NCBI RefSeq assembly: GCF_000429985.1
Contig: NZ_AUCX01000006.1
Location: 1 to 64,000, forward strand
Reading direction: 5' to 3'
Origin: Maridesulfovibrio bastinii DSM 16055
GTDB lineage: Bacteria; Desulfobacterota; Desulfovibrionia; Desulfovibrionales; Desulfovibrionaceae
Length of the DNA stretch: 64,000 nucleotides
Under the pieces are notes generated by a model. The model was not told the origin of the DNA. It did not search any database and saw only the letters and a list, made by a program, of their open reading frames with translations. Below are positions 54,569-63,280 of the stretch, piece after piece. Position 1 is the stretch's first letter; each line of letters starts with the position of its first letter. The translations under genes were made by a program, and so were the position numbers.

Positions 54569-54610
54569 TTTAGTTTTACTCCGTATTTTCCTTTGCGCGA
54601 AACTATGAAC

Positions 54611-54644
54611 AAAAAATCTGGCGGGCCAAAGCTTGAAACCCGCC
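54611..54644 (-). terminator. Terminator-like hairpin in the pstB leader
   Basis: On the minus strand GGCGGG (54644-54639) pairs with CCCGCC (54625-54620) and AGATTTTTT follows. No minus-strand gene lies upstream, so it would end a short leader RNA before pstB. This looks like attenuation or a small RNA. Confidence 0.6.
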
Positions 54645-54691
54645 TAAAATACAGCTCCGCAGCTGAGTTGATTACTTTCTAGGTCAAGGCC

Positions 54692-54740
54692 GTTACATTT
54701 AAATGTCCCGATTGTTACAATTAAGCAACACGCCTATAAT
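54692..54740. promoter_or_regulatory. Possible Pho box and promoter between pstB and the divergent gene
   Basis: GTTACA occurs at 54692-54697 and again at 54714-54719, exactly 22 bp apart, as in Pho boxes built from 11-bp units. On the plus strand TTGTTA (54712-54717) and TATAAT (54735-54740) are 17 bp apart. A second TATAAT lies at 54754-54759. PhoB control of one or both directions is plausible but not shown. Confidence 0.4.
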
Positions 54741-54835
54741 TCATACAACCGGGTATAATTATTATTCCAACAGCATAATCCATATTGCGAATGATAGTTT
54801 TTTTTCATAATGTAGGCGATGCTCGGAGGGGAAAT

Positions 54836-55873
54836 GTGAATAATTCAAGTAAAAAAAGCGTAACCATAATCACTGCCAGCACAGAGCACGCTCAGATTGA
54901 TAAATCGTCTTTATTGAAGCACGGTCTATCAACCATTTCTCAATTCAACTCCGGGCAGGAAGCTTTTGACCACATAAAAAGGACAAGACCGAGACTCTGT
55001 ATCGTGGACTCACAACTGGACGATATGGATGGTTGCGCTCTCATAAGAAAACTCAAGAGCAACCGTACAACAAGAATGATCCCGGTGATGATGATAACCA
55101 TCAACAATCTTAAAGATCATGTGCTTGACGCCATTGCCGCAGGATGTGCCGCTTACGTCATCCGCCCCTACGCTCCCGCAACTTTTGAAAGACATCTTAA
55201 ATACGCACTGTCTTCCATTGAATACGAAGAAATAGAAGCCGAAATGCTTGACCATGCCATAGGTCTGGTTGCCGACGGATTCTTTGATGAAGCTATTGAA
55301 GAACTTGAAGAGCTTACCCCGGTAGAAAATGACGCTGTTAAATATTTTGATATAGGAACCCATGCCCTGCTTGAAAGGAAGTACGGCAAAGCCATTATCG
55401 CCTTTAACAAGGCCTTAAAATTCAATCAGATGTATGCCGAGGCTTATCAGGGACTTGCTGAAGCCCACAAAGGAAAGGGAAATGAGGAAAGATATCAGGA
55501 ATACCTTAGCAAGGCTGCTGATATTTACGCCCTTCAGGACAGACTTCAGGAAGCAAAAGATATTTACGTCAAAATCCTTAAAAACAATCCCGATGCAATG
55601 AACCCCTACAACAGCCTTGGGGTTAAACTCCGTAAAAAAGGTGACTATGACGGCGCCTTGCACGCTTATAAGCAGGCCCTTGAACTCTCGCCAAGAGACG
55701 AAAATCTGAGATACAATATTGCCAAGGCATACCTTTTTGCCAATGACAGGGAAGCAGCCATAGGACATCTCAAAGAAGCGCTCAAAATAAAAAAAGAGTT
55801 TAAAGAGGCCCGGGACCTCCTGCACAGACTGCATGCCGATATGACGGAAATGGAACCGTCAGCGATAGAATAA
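54836..55873 (+). CDS. Receiver-TPR protein with intact phosphorylation site
   Basis: A 345-residue cytoplasmic protein. A GTG start at 54836 follows GGAGGGG; an ATG at 54785 would add 17 unlikely residues. The receiver (about 8-130) has the phosphorylated Asp at D58 in LCIVDSQLDDMDG. Its conserved Lys position reads as R (YVIRPYAP). The rest (about 160-335) is TPR (YAEAYQGLAEAHKGKGNEERYQEYLSKA and others). The family is typical of Desulfovibrio signalling proteins. It is divergent from pstB. Confidence 0.85.
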   Translation: MNNSSKKSVTIITASTEHAQIDKSSLLKHGLSTISQFNSGQEAFDHIKRTRPRLCIVDSQLDDMDGCALIRKLKSNRTTRMIPVMMITINNLKDHVLDAIAAGCAAYVIRPYAPATFERHLKYALSSIEYEEIEAEMLDHAIGLVADGFFDEAIEELEELTPVENDAVKYFDIGTHALLERKYGKAIIAFNKALKFNQMYAEAYQGLAEAHKGKGNEERYQEYLSKAADIYALQDRLQEAKDIYVKILKNNPDAMNPYNSLGVKLRKKGDYDGALHAYKQALELSPRDENLRYNIAKAYLFANDREAAIGHLKEALKIKKEFKEARDLLHRLHADMTEMEPSAIE

Positions 55874-55913
55874 CAAGAGATCTTAGCTGCCTATAATTTT
55901 GAAGAGATCAAAG

Positions 55914-56765
55914 CTAACGGTTGATATTGAAAGAGATTCCCAATTTTTTAGGCATTTTCTTAATCTGGGGTTTTAAACCCGCAGCGGATACCCCTTTCTT
56001 CATATAAAAAACAAACCTGAAACGGTCTGAATGTTCGCCAACCACAACTGTCTTTACCGGACCATTTTTCAGCTTATGCTTTGAACGCACCCGGCCTTCC
56101 CATGATCCACGCAGGTCGACCACCAGACGCTCCGGTTTTTTAAGACTGAACCAGCTGACTTTATCCGCAGGCTTTGAAAGCAGAACTTCGGCTTTAAACG
56201 CTTTACCGCCAGCATTAAAATTCAGTCCTCTAACCTGACCGGCGGCAGCTTTTCTGATTTTTTTCCTGTCATGTGCAACTTTCCTGTCCGCGGACTTACT
56301 GCGAACATCCTTGCCCTTGGGTGCTGGCTTTGGTTTTTTAGCATTCTTTACGGGGGTTACTTTTTTTGCAGGCTGCTGCGCTTTCTTCTGTTCCGGGGTC
56401 TTTTTCCCGGCAATATTTTTTGCTGCGCCCCGGTTTGCCGAAGCCTTCCCATTTTTAACCCCGCCAGAATCAGGACCGGTAACTTTTTTTGCTTTTGGCT
56501 GAGCTTGTGCTTTTGGCGGAACTTGAGCTTTTGGCCCCTGCTTAGAGGACTTGTTTTCCTGTTTAGCATTGGCGCCTTCAGAATCATCCAGAGGCAGGAA
56601 GACTTTATTAACTTTCATCCGCACTGAGGGAGCATTTATGACCCCACTACCGAGTGCGTTGTTCCCAGCCGGCAGGGCATGAGTATTCTCAACAACAAAA
56701 AGAAGCGCAAAGACCATTAAAGATAAACATAAAACGGCCTTTCTCTGGAAAGGACTGACAGACAT
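55914..56765 (-). CDS. Secreted AMIN-domain protein with basic linker
   Basis: A 283-residue protein with an N-terminal signal anchor (VLCLSLMVFALLFVVENTHA). A long lysine-, alanine- and proline-rich disordered stretch (about 65-180) follows, then a C-terminal AMIN domain (about 182-281, VRGLNFNAGGKAFKAEVLLSKPADK and PERLVVDLRGSW). AMIN domains bind peptidoglycan or localise cell-envelope enzymes, and here no catalytic domain is attached. The protein ends within the AMIN fold. GAGGAA precedes the ATG. Confidence 0.8.
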   Translation of the reverse strand: MSVSPFQRKAVLCLSLMVFALLFVVENTHALPAGNNALGSGVINAPSVRMKVNKVFLPLDDSEGANAKQENKSSKQGPKAQVPPKAQAQPKAKKVTGPDSGGVKNGKASANRGAAKNIAGKKTPEQKKAQQPAKKVTPVKNAKKPKPAPKGKDVRSKSADRKVAHDRKKIRKAAAGQVRGLNFNAGGKAFKAEVLLSKPADKVSWFSLKKPERLVVDLRGSWEGRVRSKHKLKNGPVKTVVVGEHSDRFRFVFYMKKGVSAAGLKPQIKKMPKKLGISFNINR

Positions 56766-56849
56766 TATTATTCCTCACTGTTTTACCGGAAAGAGCTAAA
56801 CCGGATAATAAGCTAAATATTACAGTGTATAAGTTCAAAAATCAAAAAA

Positions 56850-56873
56850 GGCCGGAAGTATAAACTCCCGACC
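56850..56873 (-). terminator. Terminator of glgP
   Basis: On the minus strand GGTCGGGAGT pairs with ACTTCCGGCC (two G-T pairs) with a four-base loop, followed by TTTTTTG. It lies about 90 nt past the glgP stop. Confidence 0.75.
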
Positions 56874-56963
56874 ATAATTTACATTTAATTAACCTTATGC
56901 CCGACATCTAATCAAGACCCAAATTAAAAAACGATTCAGTTTTCAGCAAAACTTTAGCTGAAA

Positions 56964-59450
56964 TCAGTCATTCCCGTCCGGCATAACCGCCCTTGTGCCC
57001 CATATTCCAAGGGCGTAATCCATAATAGCCCGATCACTGGAAAAAAGTCCCGAACCAGCGGTGTTGAGAATAGACTTTCTGGTCCATGCAGCGCAGTCCA
57101 GCCATAAAGAATCCACCTTATCCTGACAATCAATGTATGCCCTGAAATCAGCAAGGGCCATATATTGATCGCCCCCGTATGTCAGCGCATTTACCACCGG
57201 CTCAAAAAGATTGCGGTCACCTTCTGAAAACCAGCCGTTGCGTATCATTTCCAGAGCTTCACCTAGTTCATTATCATTTTCGGCAACATTGAAAGGATTA
57301 TAGCCATCCGAGCGCGTACGCTCAGCCTCTTCGGAAGTCATGCCGAAAATAAAAATATTATCAGCTCCGACTTCTTCCATAATCTCGATATTGGCTCCAT
57401 CAAGAGTTCCTATGGTCAAGGCCCCGTTAAGAGCAAATTTCATATTACCGGTACCGGAAGCTTCTGTTCCGGCGAGCGATATCTGTTCGGAAAGATCTGT
57501 TGCGGGGATTATCAACTGAGCCTGCGAGACCCTGTAATTAGGCATGAAAGCCACCCGCAGTCTGCTGTTCACGGAGCGGTCAGAATTAATTACATTGGCA
57601 ACACTGTTGATCAGCCTGATAATCCTCTTCGCCAGAAAATATCCCGGAGCGGCCTTACCCCCGAAAATTTTGAGTCTGGGAACTTTTACGCTGCCGGGGT
57701 CCTTCCTTATCCTGTTGTATAAGACGATAGCATGCAGGATATTTAAAATCTGACGCTTATATTCATGAATGCGTTTTACCTGAACGTCAAACATCCAGTC
57801 CTGCGGCAAATAAAGTCCGTAATCTTTGCGGGCATATTCAACAAGCCTCTTTTTGCACTGCATCCGGCAGTCGCGCCAGCGTTGCTGAAACTCTTTGTCA
57901 TCTGCCCACTCTTCAAGACCTCTCAGCATGGACAAATCTTTAACCCAATCCCGGCCGAGCTTTTCGGTTATCAACTCTGAGAGTTCAGGATTGCACTGTT
58001 TTATCCAGCGTCTGGGAGTGATGCCATTGGTGACATACGTAAATTTTTCAGGATACATCTCTACGAAATCATAGAAGATATTCTTTTTGATCAAATCACC
58101 ATGCAGCCGCGAAACCCCGTTCACGGTAAAACTGCCGATAACTGCAAGCCAGGCCATACGGACCTGTTTATTTTCACCATCTTCTATGATGGACATTCTT
58201 CCCAGCCTGCCGTCATCGCCCGGATACTTCGCTTCTACTTCCTCCAGAAAACGTCTGTTTATTTCAAAAATGATGGAAACATGGCGCGGCAATACTTTTT
58301 TCATCATTTCCAGCGGCCATTTTTCAAGAGCTTCCGGCATTACGGTATGATTAGTGTAGGCAAAAGTTCTGCGGCATATTCCCCATGCATGTTCCCAGTC
58401 CAGCGAGTGTTCATCAAGCAGTATGCGCATGAGTTCCGGTATGGCTATCGCCGGATGTGTTTCATTAAGATGGACCACAGCCCGGTTCGGAAGTTCCATA
58501 TAATCAAGCCCGAGCTTCATAAAACGGCGCATCATATCCTGAATGGTGGCAGACACAAAAAAATACTGCTGAACCAGTCTCAACTCGCGGCCCTGACTGA
58601 GTTTATCACTGGGATAAAGAACTTTTGAAATAGTCTCAGTCTTTACGGCATCTTCCATTGAACGCAGATAATCTCCGCTGTTAAAGAGATCCAGATTAAA
58701 GCGGCTGGCTGGCTTTGCCGACCAGAGTCTCATATTGATAACATTGTTATTTTTATAGCCGGGAATGAGCATATCGCAAGGCATGGCCCGGACTTTGGAA
58801 GCATCCGCCCAGCGATGCCTTATCGTACCGTCATCAGCAGTGTACTGCTCTTCATGACCATACAGCTTAACATCGAACATGAATCCTTTGCGCTGAAATT
58901 CCCACGGATTGCCAGTATGAAGCCAGTCATCAGGGCTTTCAACCTGTTCACCATTTTCAATATTCTGTTTGAAAATTCCATATTCATAACGAATTCCATA
59001 TCCATATCCGGGGATACCAAGAGTTGCCATGGAATCAAGAAAACACGAGGCCAGACGCCCCAGCCCGCCATTACCGAGACCGGCATCAATTTCCGCGCCT
59101 TCGACTTCCTCAAGAGATATGTTGAAATGTTCAAGACTTTTTCTGACTTCTTCGGTGTAACCAAGGTTTAGGGAATTGCTGACCAGCGACTTGCCAACCA
59201 GAAATTCAAGAGAAAGATAGTAAACACTCTTGGCACTTTTACTGTAATATGAACGTTGAGTCTCAATCCAGTTGGCAACAAGTCTGTCCCTGATGGATAA
59301 AGCCAATGACTGATACAATGAAAATACGTCTGAACGGCTGTAGTCTCTTCCAAGATCTGAAAGATGGTGTAATTTGATACTCTCCAGCAATGAATCAGAA
59401 TCAGTTCCGGCAATTCCGCACATTATGTTTCTTATTTCATTTTCAGCCAT
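56964..59450 (-). CDS. glgP: Glycogen phosphorylase
   Basis: PLP enzyme releasing glucose 1-phosphate from glycogen or maltodextrin, 828 residues. The PLP lysine is in SGTGNMKFALNGALTIGTLDG. The N-terminal half has YLSLEFLVGKSLVSNSLNLG and GLGNGGLGRLASCFLDSMATL. The phosphate- and sugar-binding site is seen in NRAVVHLNETHPAIAIPELMRIL and VQVKRIHEYKRQ. No other glycogen genes are near. The ORF is full length with an ATG at 59450. Confidence 0.97.
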   Translation of the reverse strand: MAENEIRNIMCGIAGTDSDSLLESIKLHHLSDLGRDYSRSDVFSLYQSLALSIRDRLVANWIETQRSYYSKSAKSVYYLSLEFLVGKSLVSNSLNLGYTEEVRKSLEHFNISLEEVEGAEIDAGLGNGGLGRLASCFLDSMATLGIPGYGYGIRYEYGIFKQNIENGEQVESPDDWLHTGNPWEFQRKGFMFDVKLYGHEEQYTADDGTIRHRWADASKVRAMPCDMLIPGYKNNNVINMRLWSAKPASRFNLDLFNSGDYLRSMEDAVKTETISKVLYPSDKLSQGRELRLVQQYFFVSATIQDMMRRFMKLGLDYMELPNRAVVHLNETHPAIAIPELMRILLDEHSLDWEHAWGICRRTFAYTNHTVMPEALEKWPLEMMKKVLPRHVSIIFEINRRFLEEVEAKYPGDDGRLGRMSIIEDGENKQVRMAWLAVIGSFTVNGVSRLHGDLIKKNIFYDFVEMYPEKFTYVTNGITPRRWIKQCNPELSELITEKLGRDWVKDLSMLRGLEEWADDKEFQQRWRDCRMQCKKRLVEYARKDYGLYLPQDWMFDVQVKRIHEYKRQILNILHAIVLYNRIRKDPGSVKVPRLKIFGGKAAPGYFLAKRIIRLINSVANVINSDRSVNSRLRVAFMPNYRVSQAQLIIPATDLSEQISLAGTEASGTGNMKFALNGALTIGTLDGANIEIMEEVGADNIFIFGMTSEEAERTRSDGYNPFNVAENDNELGEALEMIRNGWFSEGDRNLFEPVVNALTYGGDQYMALADFRAYIDCQDKVDSLWLDCAAWTRKSILNTAGSGLFSSDRAIMDYALGIWGTRAVMPDGND

Positions 59451-59944
59451 TTACATATCCTCTTTGCCTGTAATAGTCAGACCGTTTTTACAAAGTAATG
59501 AGATACACAATACACTTTATAATACCCTCAATAAATAAAAACAACCTGAAGTTAATAAAAGTATGATCAAATTATATATCAATAAAAATACTTTTTCTCC
59601 TTAATAAACATATCGAGTAACAGGTTAAGTTTTAATTCTGGATTACAAAAAATATAAAATGGTGATAAAAAGCAAAACGTATTTATATAAATAAATATAA
59701 TTGACTGTTAGTGGTAAAAATTTATTTTGCCATAAAAATTAATATTATCCTTCACCTTTTCGATCATATTGTGGTATCGTAAGAAAATTAGAGGCTCTTT
59801 TGTATTACAACCATCTAAATATTCAGATAAAATTAAGATAACTGAAAATACAAAGTTGTACATATAAACTATAACCGTTTCAAAAACAGGTTTACATTAA
59901 ATACAAACCAATAAACTAAAATAGAAGTTAGTTGGAGGGACGCG
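59451..59944. other. AT-rich intergenic region between glgP and the MucR-like gene
   Basis: These 494 bases separate divergent genes and are very AT-rich. An inverted repeat AAAGTAT...ATACTTT lies near 59559-59597. I see no gene and no convincing promoter pair, though both flanking genes must start here. Several T- and A-tracts could favour bending. Confidence 0.5.
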
Positions 59945-60337
59945 ATGGATGATTATTTGAAAGAAGCTCTTGAAATTGTGAAGGCTCAGGCAAGTGTAAG
60001 GACCATGACAGAGGAAGAAATAACATCAATGGTCCATAAGCTTTCAGCTGGAATCCAAAGTATAAGTGAAGGATTAAGTGACGCTGAGGTTCAGCAGGAA
60101 CCTCCGGTTGATCCTAAAAAAGCAATACGCGAAAAAAGCATCATTTGCCTTGAATCAGGAAAATCTTTCAAAGTGCTGACTAAACGGCACCTTGCAAAAT
60201 ACGGATTAACTCCTGATGAGTACCGTGAGAAGTGGGGCTACCCGAAAAAAACTCCGCTGGTATGTAAATCTTTACAGAGGGAACGCCGTAAAAAGATGAA
60301 AGATATGAAGCTCTGGGAAAAGAGAAAGAAAAAATAG
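59945..60337 (+). CDS. Ros/MucR-family transcriptional regulator with eroded zinc finger
   Basis: A 130-residue protein. The N-terminal part (about 1-65) is helical, as in MucR oligomerisation. The finger region (about 66-100) reads SIICLESGKSFKVLTKRHLA followed by KYGLTPDEYREKWGYP. This matches the family, but the second Cys is S71 and the second His is Y86, so a normal zinc site is not possible. A basic C-terminal tail (RERRKKMKDMKLWEKRKKK) follows. DNA binding may persist, as in other MucR proteins with partial fingers. A GGAGGG ribosome site precedes the ATG. Confidence 0.82.
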   Translation: MDDYLKEALEIVKAQASVRTMTEEEITSMVHKLSAGIQSISEGLSDAEVQQEPPVDPKKAIREKSIICLESGKSFKVLTKRHLAKYGLTPDEYREKWGYPKKTPLVCKSLQRERRKKMKDMKLWEKRKKK

Positions 60338-60355
60338 GACATCGCCTGTCCGCCC

Positions 60356-60409
60356 CTGTAATAAAAACTGCGGGATTCAGATATCTGAATCCCGCAGTTT
60401 TTATTACAG
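60356..60409. terminator. 54-bp palindromic bidirectional terminator
   Basis: A perfect palindrome centred on GATATC at 60380-60385. The arms contain a GC-rich core (actgcgggattcag) flanked by T- and A-tracts, so both strands end in a T-run. It closes the convergent mucR-like and motB genes. Confidence 0.92.
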
Positions 60410-60416
60410 CAGTAGC

Positions 60417-61175
60417 CTACCAGTCCCCGTCGCCACTCGGCTGGTAATAAAATTCAACACGCTGATTAATCTGCCGGTTTTCATTAGAAGTATTAGGAAC
60501 CAGAGGTCTTGTTCCGGCATATCCTACAGCTTTCATACGGTTAGGAGAAATACCGGACCTGTCTTTTATATAACGCAGACATGCAGCCGCACGGGCAGCT
60601 GAAAGCTCCCAGTTGGAAGCATATCTGTTACCTCTGGTAGGTCGGTCATCGGTATGACCACGGACAACCAGATTAAGATTCTTCTTGCTCATCTGCTGCG
60701 CAACTTTATCCAGAATCGGTTTTGCACTTTCATTTATTTCAGCAGTTCCAGCTTTAAAGACAGCTCTGGTAGGAACTCTGACCATGACACCGGTCTGTTC
60801 CATATTAATATGCATCATTTTTGCCACATTGCCGTCGGAAACGAAGGCCCGCAGCTCAAGGGCCAGAGCTTGAAGATCCTTTTTTGCTGATTTTTTAGTT
60901 GAACTTGCGGCATTAGGACTTTCAGAAAAAGCCATGTTCTTTGCACTTCTATCCGCATACTGAACACCGAAAGCCTTGGACATCGAGCCTTTCAGGGTTT
61001 CAAAGTTGGCTATATCCTGATTTGCAAACGAGAGAAGAAGCACAAAAAAGCAAAGCAGAAGTGTAACCATGTCGGCAAAAGTAGCCATCCACGGCGGAAG
61101 CCCTTCTTCTGGAGGCGGGCCGTCATCGGCCTTGCCTTCAATGAAAATGATATCTTCTTCTTTATTTTTAGCCAT
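60417..61175 (-). CDS. MotB-like stator protein (orphan)
   Basis: A 252-residue OmpA-domain membrane protein. The N-terminal motif EEGLPPWMATFADMVTLLLC, with D35 as the likely ion-carrying Asp, is almost the same as in the MotB at 9387. The C-terminal OmpA-like domain has VVRGHTDDRPTRG and ARAAACLRYI, and ends in NQRVEFYYQPSG. No MotA-like gene is adjacent, so it must borrow a partner or act alone. A TolR/PomB-like role is possible. Confidence 0.87.
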   Translation of the reverse strand: MAKNKEEDIIFIEGKADDGPPPEEGLPPWMATFADMVTLLLCFFVLLLSFANQDIANFETLKGSMSKAFGVQYADRSAKNMAFSESPNAASSTKKSAKKDLQALALELRAFVSDGNVAKMMHINMEQTGVMVRVPTRAVFKAGTAEINESAKPILDKVAQQMSKKNLNLVVRGHTDDRPTRGNRYASNWELSAARAAACLRYIKDRSGISPNRMKAVGYAGTRPLVPNTSNENRQINQRVEFYYQPSGDGDW

Positions 61176-61560
61176 TTTTATACGTATCCGGATTAATATA
61201 ACAATGTAATAATTTTGAACTGCTATAATTAAGCATGGAAGTATAGTCCTGTAAATCCCTGACAGGAGTCTTGAGCTAACTCTATAACACGATCAGGATA
61301 TAAATTTTCCAATTTAAAAACCAGCCTCCGAAAATTCAGGTCCGGAAGCAGGAAAAAGGCTCCTGCGACACATAACAAATGGACTGTACCCCCTATTGAA
61401 TGCAGCCTTAATAATTATTTGGTATTAATTATACTTCATAATCAGATAAAAATCTGTAAAACTTTTCTACCAGCGGAACATATAAACCGGCAGCTGTTAT
61501 TATTTATGTATATAAGCTGGCAAGATAATAGAATATACTTAACAAATAAAAAACAATTCA
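61176..61560. other. Intergenic region upstream of the orphan motB and the receiver gene
   Basis: The 385 bases between divergent genes carry no open frame I can support. A TATAAT-like GATAAT lies near 61526 ahead of the plus-strand gene, without a good -35 partner. Nothing else was recognised. Confidence 0.4.
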
Positions 61561-62661
61561 ATGAAAAAAACAATTATTCCCCATTATATTCCACGATTGC
61601 TCATAATTGATGATGAGAAATACAATATAGAATTTCTTCAGATTGTTCTTTCGCATTCAGGATACATTGTTGAATCCGCTCAAAGCGGTGCTGAAGGCCG
61701 CCGGAAAGCAGAAACTTTTCAGCCTGATATGATACTGCTTGATATCCTTATGCCTTCAGAGTCCGGTTATGAGACATGTGCGCTGCTCAAGCAAAACCCG
61801 GAAACAAGTCACATACCGATTATATTTCTCACGGCACTGGATGATCATAAAAATTTTCGCAGGGGGCTGGATGCCGGAGCCACAGATTTTATAGCAAAAC
61901 CGTTTGAGTACAGAGAAGTACTGATGAGAATCAGGCTGCATCTGAAACTTCTGTGCGGTGATAAATTCATGTTTACAGGAAAACTTCTGGGATCGGACAA
62001 GCCCGTTATTGACCATGTTCCGGAGTTTCCCATGGAAAAAATATGTCCATTCTACGATGATCAGGAAGAAGCGGATGCCAAGGATAATTCATTTTGTGAA
62101 ATAGCTCTTATCAGTCCAGGCCTTGCGGATATAATTATGCTCGAATTCAGAGATGATGAGTCAACGACTCCGAGCAACGAAAAAATACGTGAAATAATAT
62201 CACTGAGCATTGGCCCCCACTATACCACTTCGGAAATTATGCGAGATCTTGGACTGAGATTATCAGCTCTGGGATATTCTGAAAAAACCGAAGCAAAACT
62301 CATCCATATAGATCTTGATAATGATCTTGCCACCATAGTTAATGCAGGAGAAACTCCTCTCATTCATCTGGATTCAGACAATCAATTTACTTTTATTGAG
62401 CCTCAGACTTTCGGTGCAGGCTCAACAGGTCTTGGGTATCCACCCTGCTCAACTGTAGACTTCAAGCAGGGTCACCGCTTAATCGCCTGCACGCCGTCTT
62501 TCCTTTCCGGCTTTAAAACACTTCCAGCCGGGATAGTTGAATTGCAAAACACAGCTTCAGCAACGGCTCAGGTTGATATTAAAACGGCCTGCGAAGCCAT
62601 AGGAAGAACAATCGGCAATCCTCGCGAAAAAAGCGGCGAGCTTGTTGTTCTGCAAAGATAG
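61561..62661 (+). CDS. Receiver with degenerate SpoIIE/PP2C-like domain
   Basis: A 366-residue cytoplasmic protein. The receiver (about 12-130) is intact, with acidic D17/D18, phosphorylation site D61 (MILLDILMPSESG), Thr in FLTALDD and Lys in IAKPFE. The C-terminal part (about 170-355) has the layout of SpoIIE-type phosphatases (LIHIDLDNDLATIVNAGETPLIHL, GLGYPPCSTVDFKQGHRLIA) but lacks the metal-binding Asp residues; the TDG motif is replaced by TPS. It is probably inactive or binds a partner. An unusual start context has no clear ribosome site. Confidence 0.75.
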   Translation: MKKTIIPHYIPRLLIIDDEKYNIEFLQIVLSHSGYIVESAQSGAEGRRKAETFQPDMILLDILMPSESGYETCALLKQNPETSHIPIIFLTALDDHKNFRRGLDAGATDFIAKPFEYREVLMRIRLHLKLLCGDKFMFTGKLLGSDKPVIDHVPEFPMEKICPFYDDQEEADAKDNSFCEIALISPGLADIIMLEFRDDESTTPSNEKIREIISLSIGPHYTTSEIMRDLGLRLSALGYSEKTEAKLIHIDLDNDLATIVNAGETPLIHLDSDNQFTFIEPQTFGAGSTGLGYPPCSTVDFKQGHRLIACTPSFLSGFKTLPAGIVELQNTASATAQVDIKTACEAIGRTIGNPREKSGELVVLQR

Positions 62662-62665
62662 AAAA

Positions 62666-62692
62666 ACCCGGAACGCTTATGACGCTCCGGGT
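62666..62692 (-). terminator. Terminator of the rhodanese operon
   Basis: On the minus strand ACCCGGA pairs with TCCGGGT, extended by an AGCG/GCTT-type inner stem, and TTTTTC follows. Confidence 0.8.
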
Positions 62693-62729
62693 AAAAAACA
62701 ATTGCTAAGATATCAGCTTTTTCAAGAGC

Positions 62730-63257
62730 TTACTTTACAGCTTCAGCAGGATACTTGGCACCCTTCCATGCAAAGATTCCACCGGGGTAGCGCTTTACAT
62801 TGGTGTAGCCAAGCTTTTTAGCCCATGCGGCTCCATTGTGACTGCGGGTACATTTTACAAATCCGCAATAAACAATGATGAGTTTATCTTTATCGGGTCC
62901 AAGCAGTTTGATGTAATCTTCCTGAGTTTTTCCATCTGTTTTAGAGGTATCCCATGTATCCATATCCGGAATAGGGAAAAGGAACTGAACCGCACCGGGA
63001 ACGTGTTCCTTTTTATAGCTTGCTTCATAAGGCATGGTATCAACAATGACCATATCAGTCTTATTATCAATTAGACCTTTGAGTTCGGCAGTGGTTATAA
63101 CGTCATAATTTCCGCGCTGAACTTCACGCACAAGCTTAACAGCTCCGGTTTCCTTCTCAACTTCCTTTCCGAATTTATCAGTTCCGAAACATCCGGCCAA
63201 AGCAAAACAAAGCACTGCAACTGCGGTTGCAGCGACCAATTTCCTTAAGATACTCAT
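62730..63257 (-). CDS. Rhodanese-domain lipoprotein
   Basis: A 175-residue lipoprotein; the start is ATG 63257 (GTG 63260 is also possible, six bases after GGAGGA). The signal is MSILRKLVAATAVAVLCFA with lipobox LAGC. A rhodanese domain follows (about 40-170), with the active-site loop YCGFVKCTRSHNGA and the CDC25-like EASYKKEHVPGA motif. It should act outside the inner membrane on thiol or persulfide sulfur. The partner MauE-like gene starts 24 bp upstream of its start. Confidence 0.88.
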   Translation of the reverse strand: MSILRKLVAATAVAVLCFALAGCFGTDKFGKEVEKETGAVKLVREVQRGNYDVITTAELKGLIDNKTDMVIVDTMPYEASYKKEHVPGAVQFLFPIPDMDTWDTSKTDGKTQEDYIKLLGPDKDKLIIVYCGFVKCTRSHNGAAWAKKLGYTNVKRYPGGIFAWKGAKYPAEAVK

Positions 63258-63280
63258 CACTCCATTTCCTCCAATCTGGT

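Noticed and set aside
56271-56627. Cysteine- and phenylalanine-rich frame opposite the AMIN gene
   Set aside because: The lysine-rich codons of the real gene give Phe- and Leu-rich sequence on the other strand.
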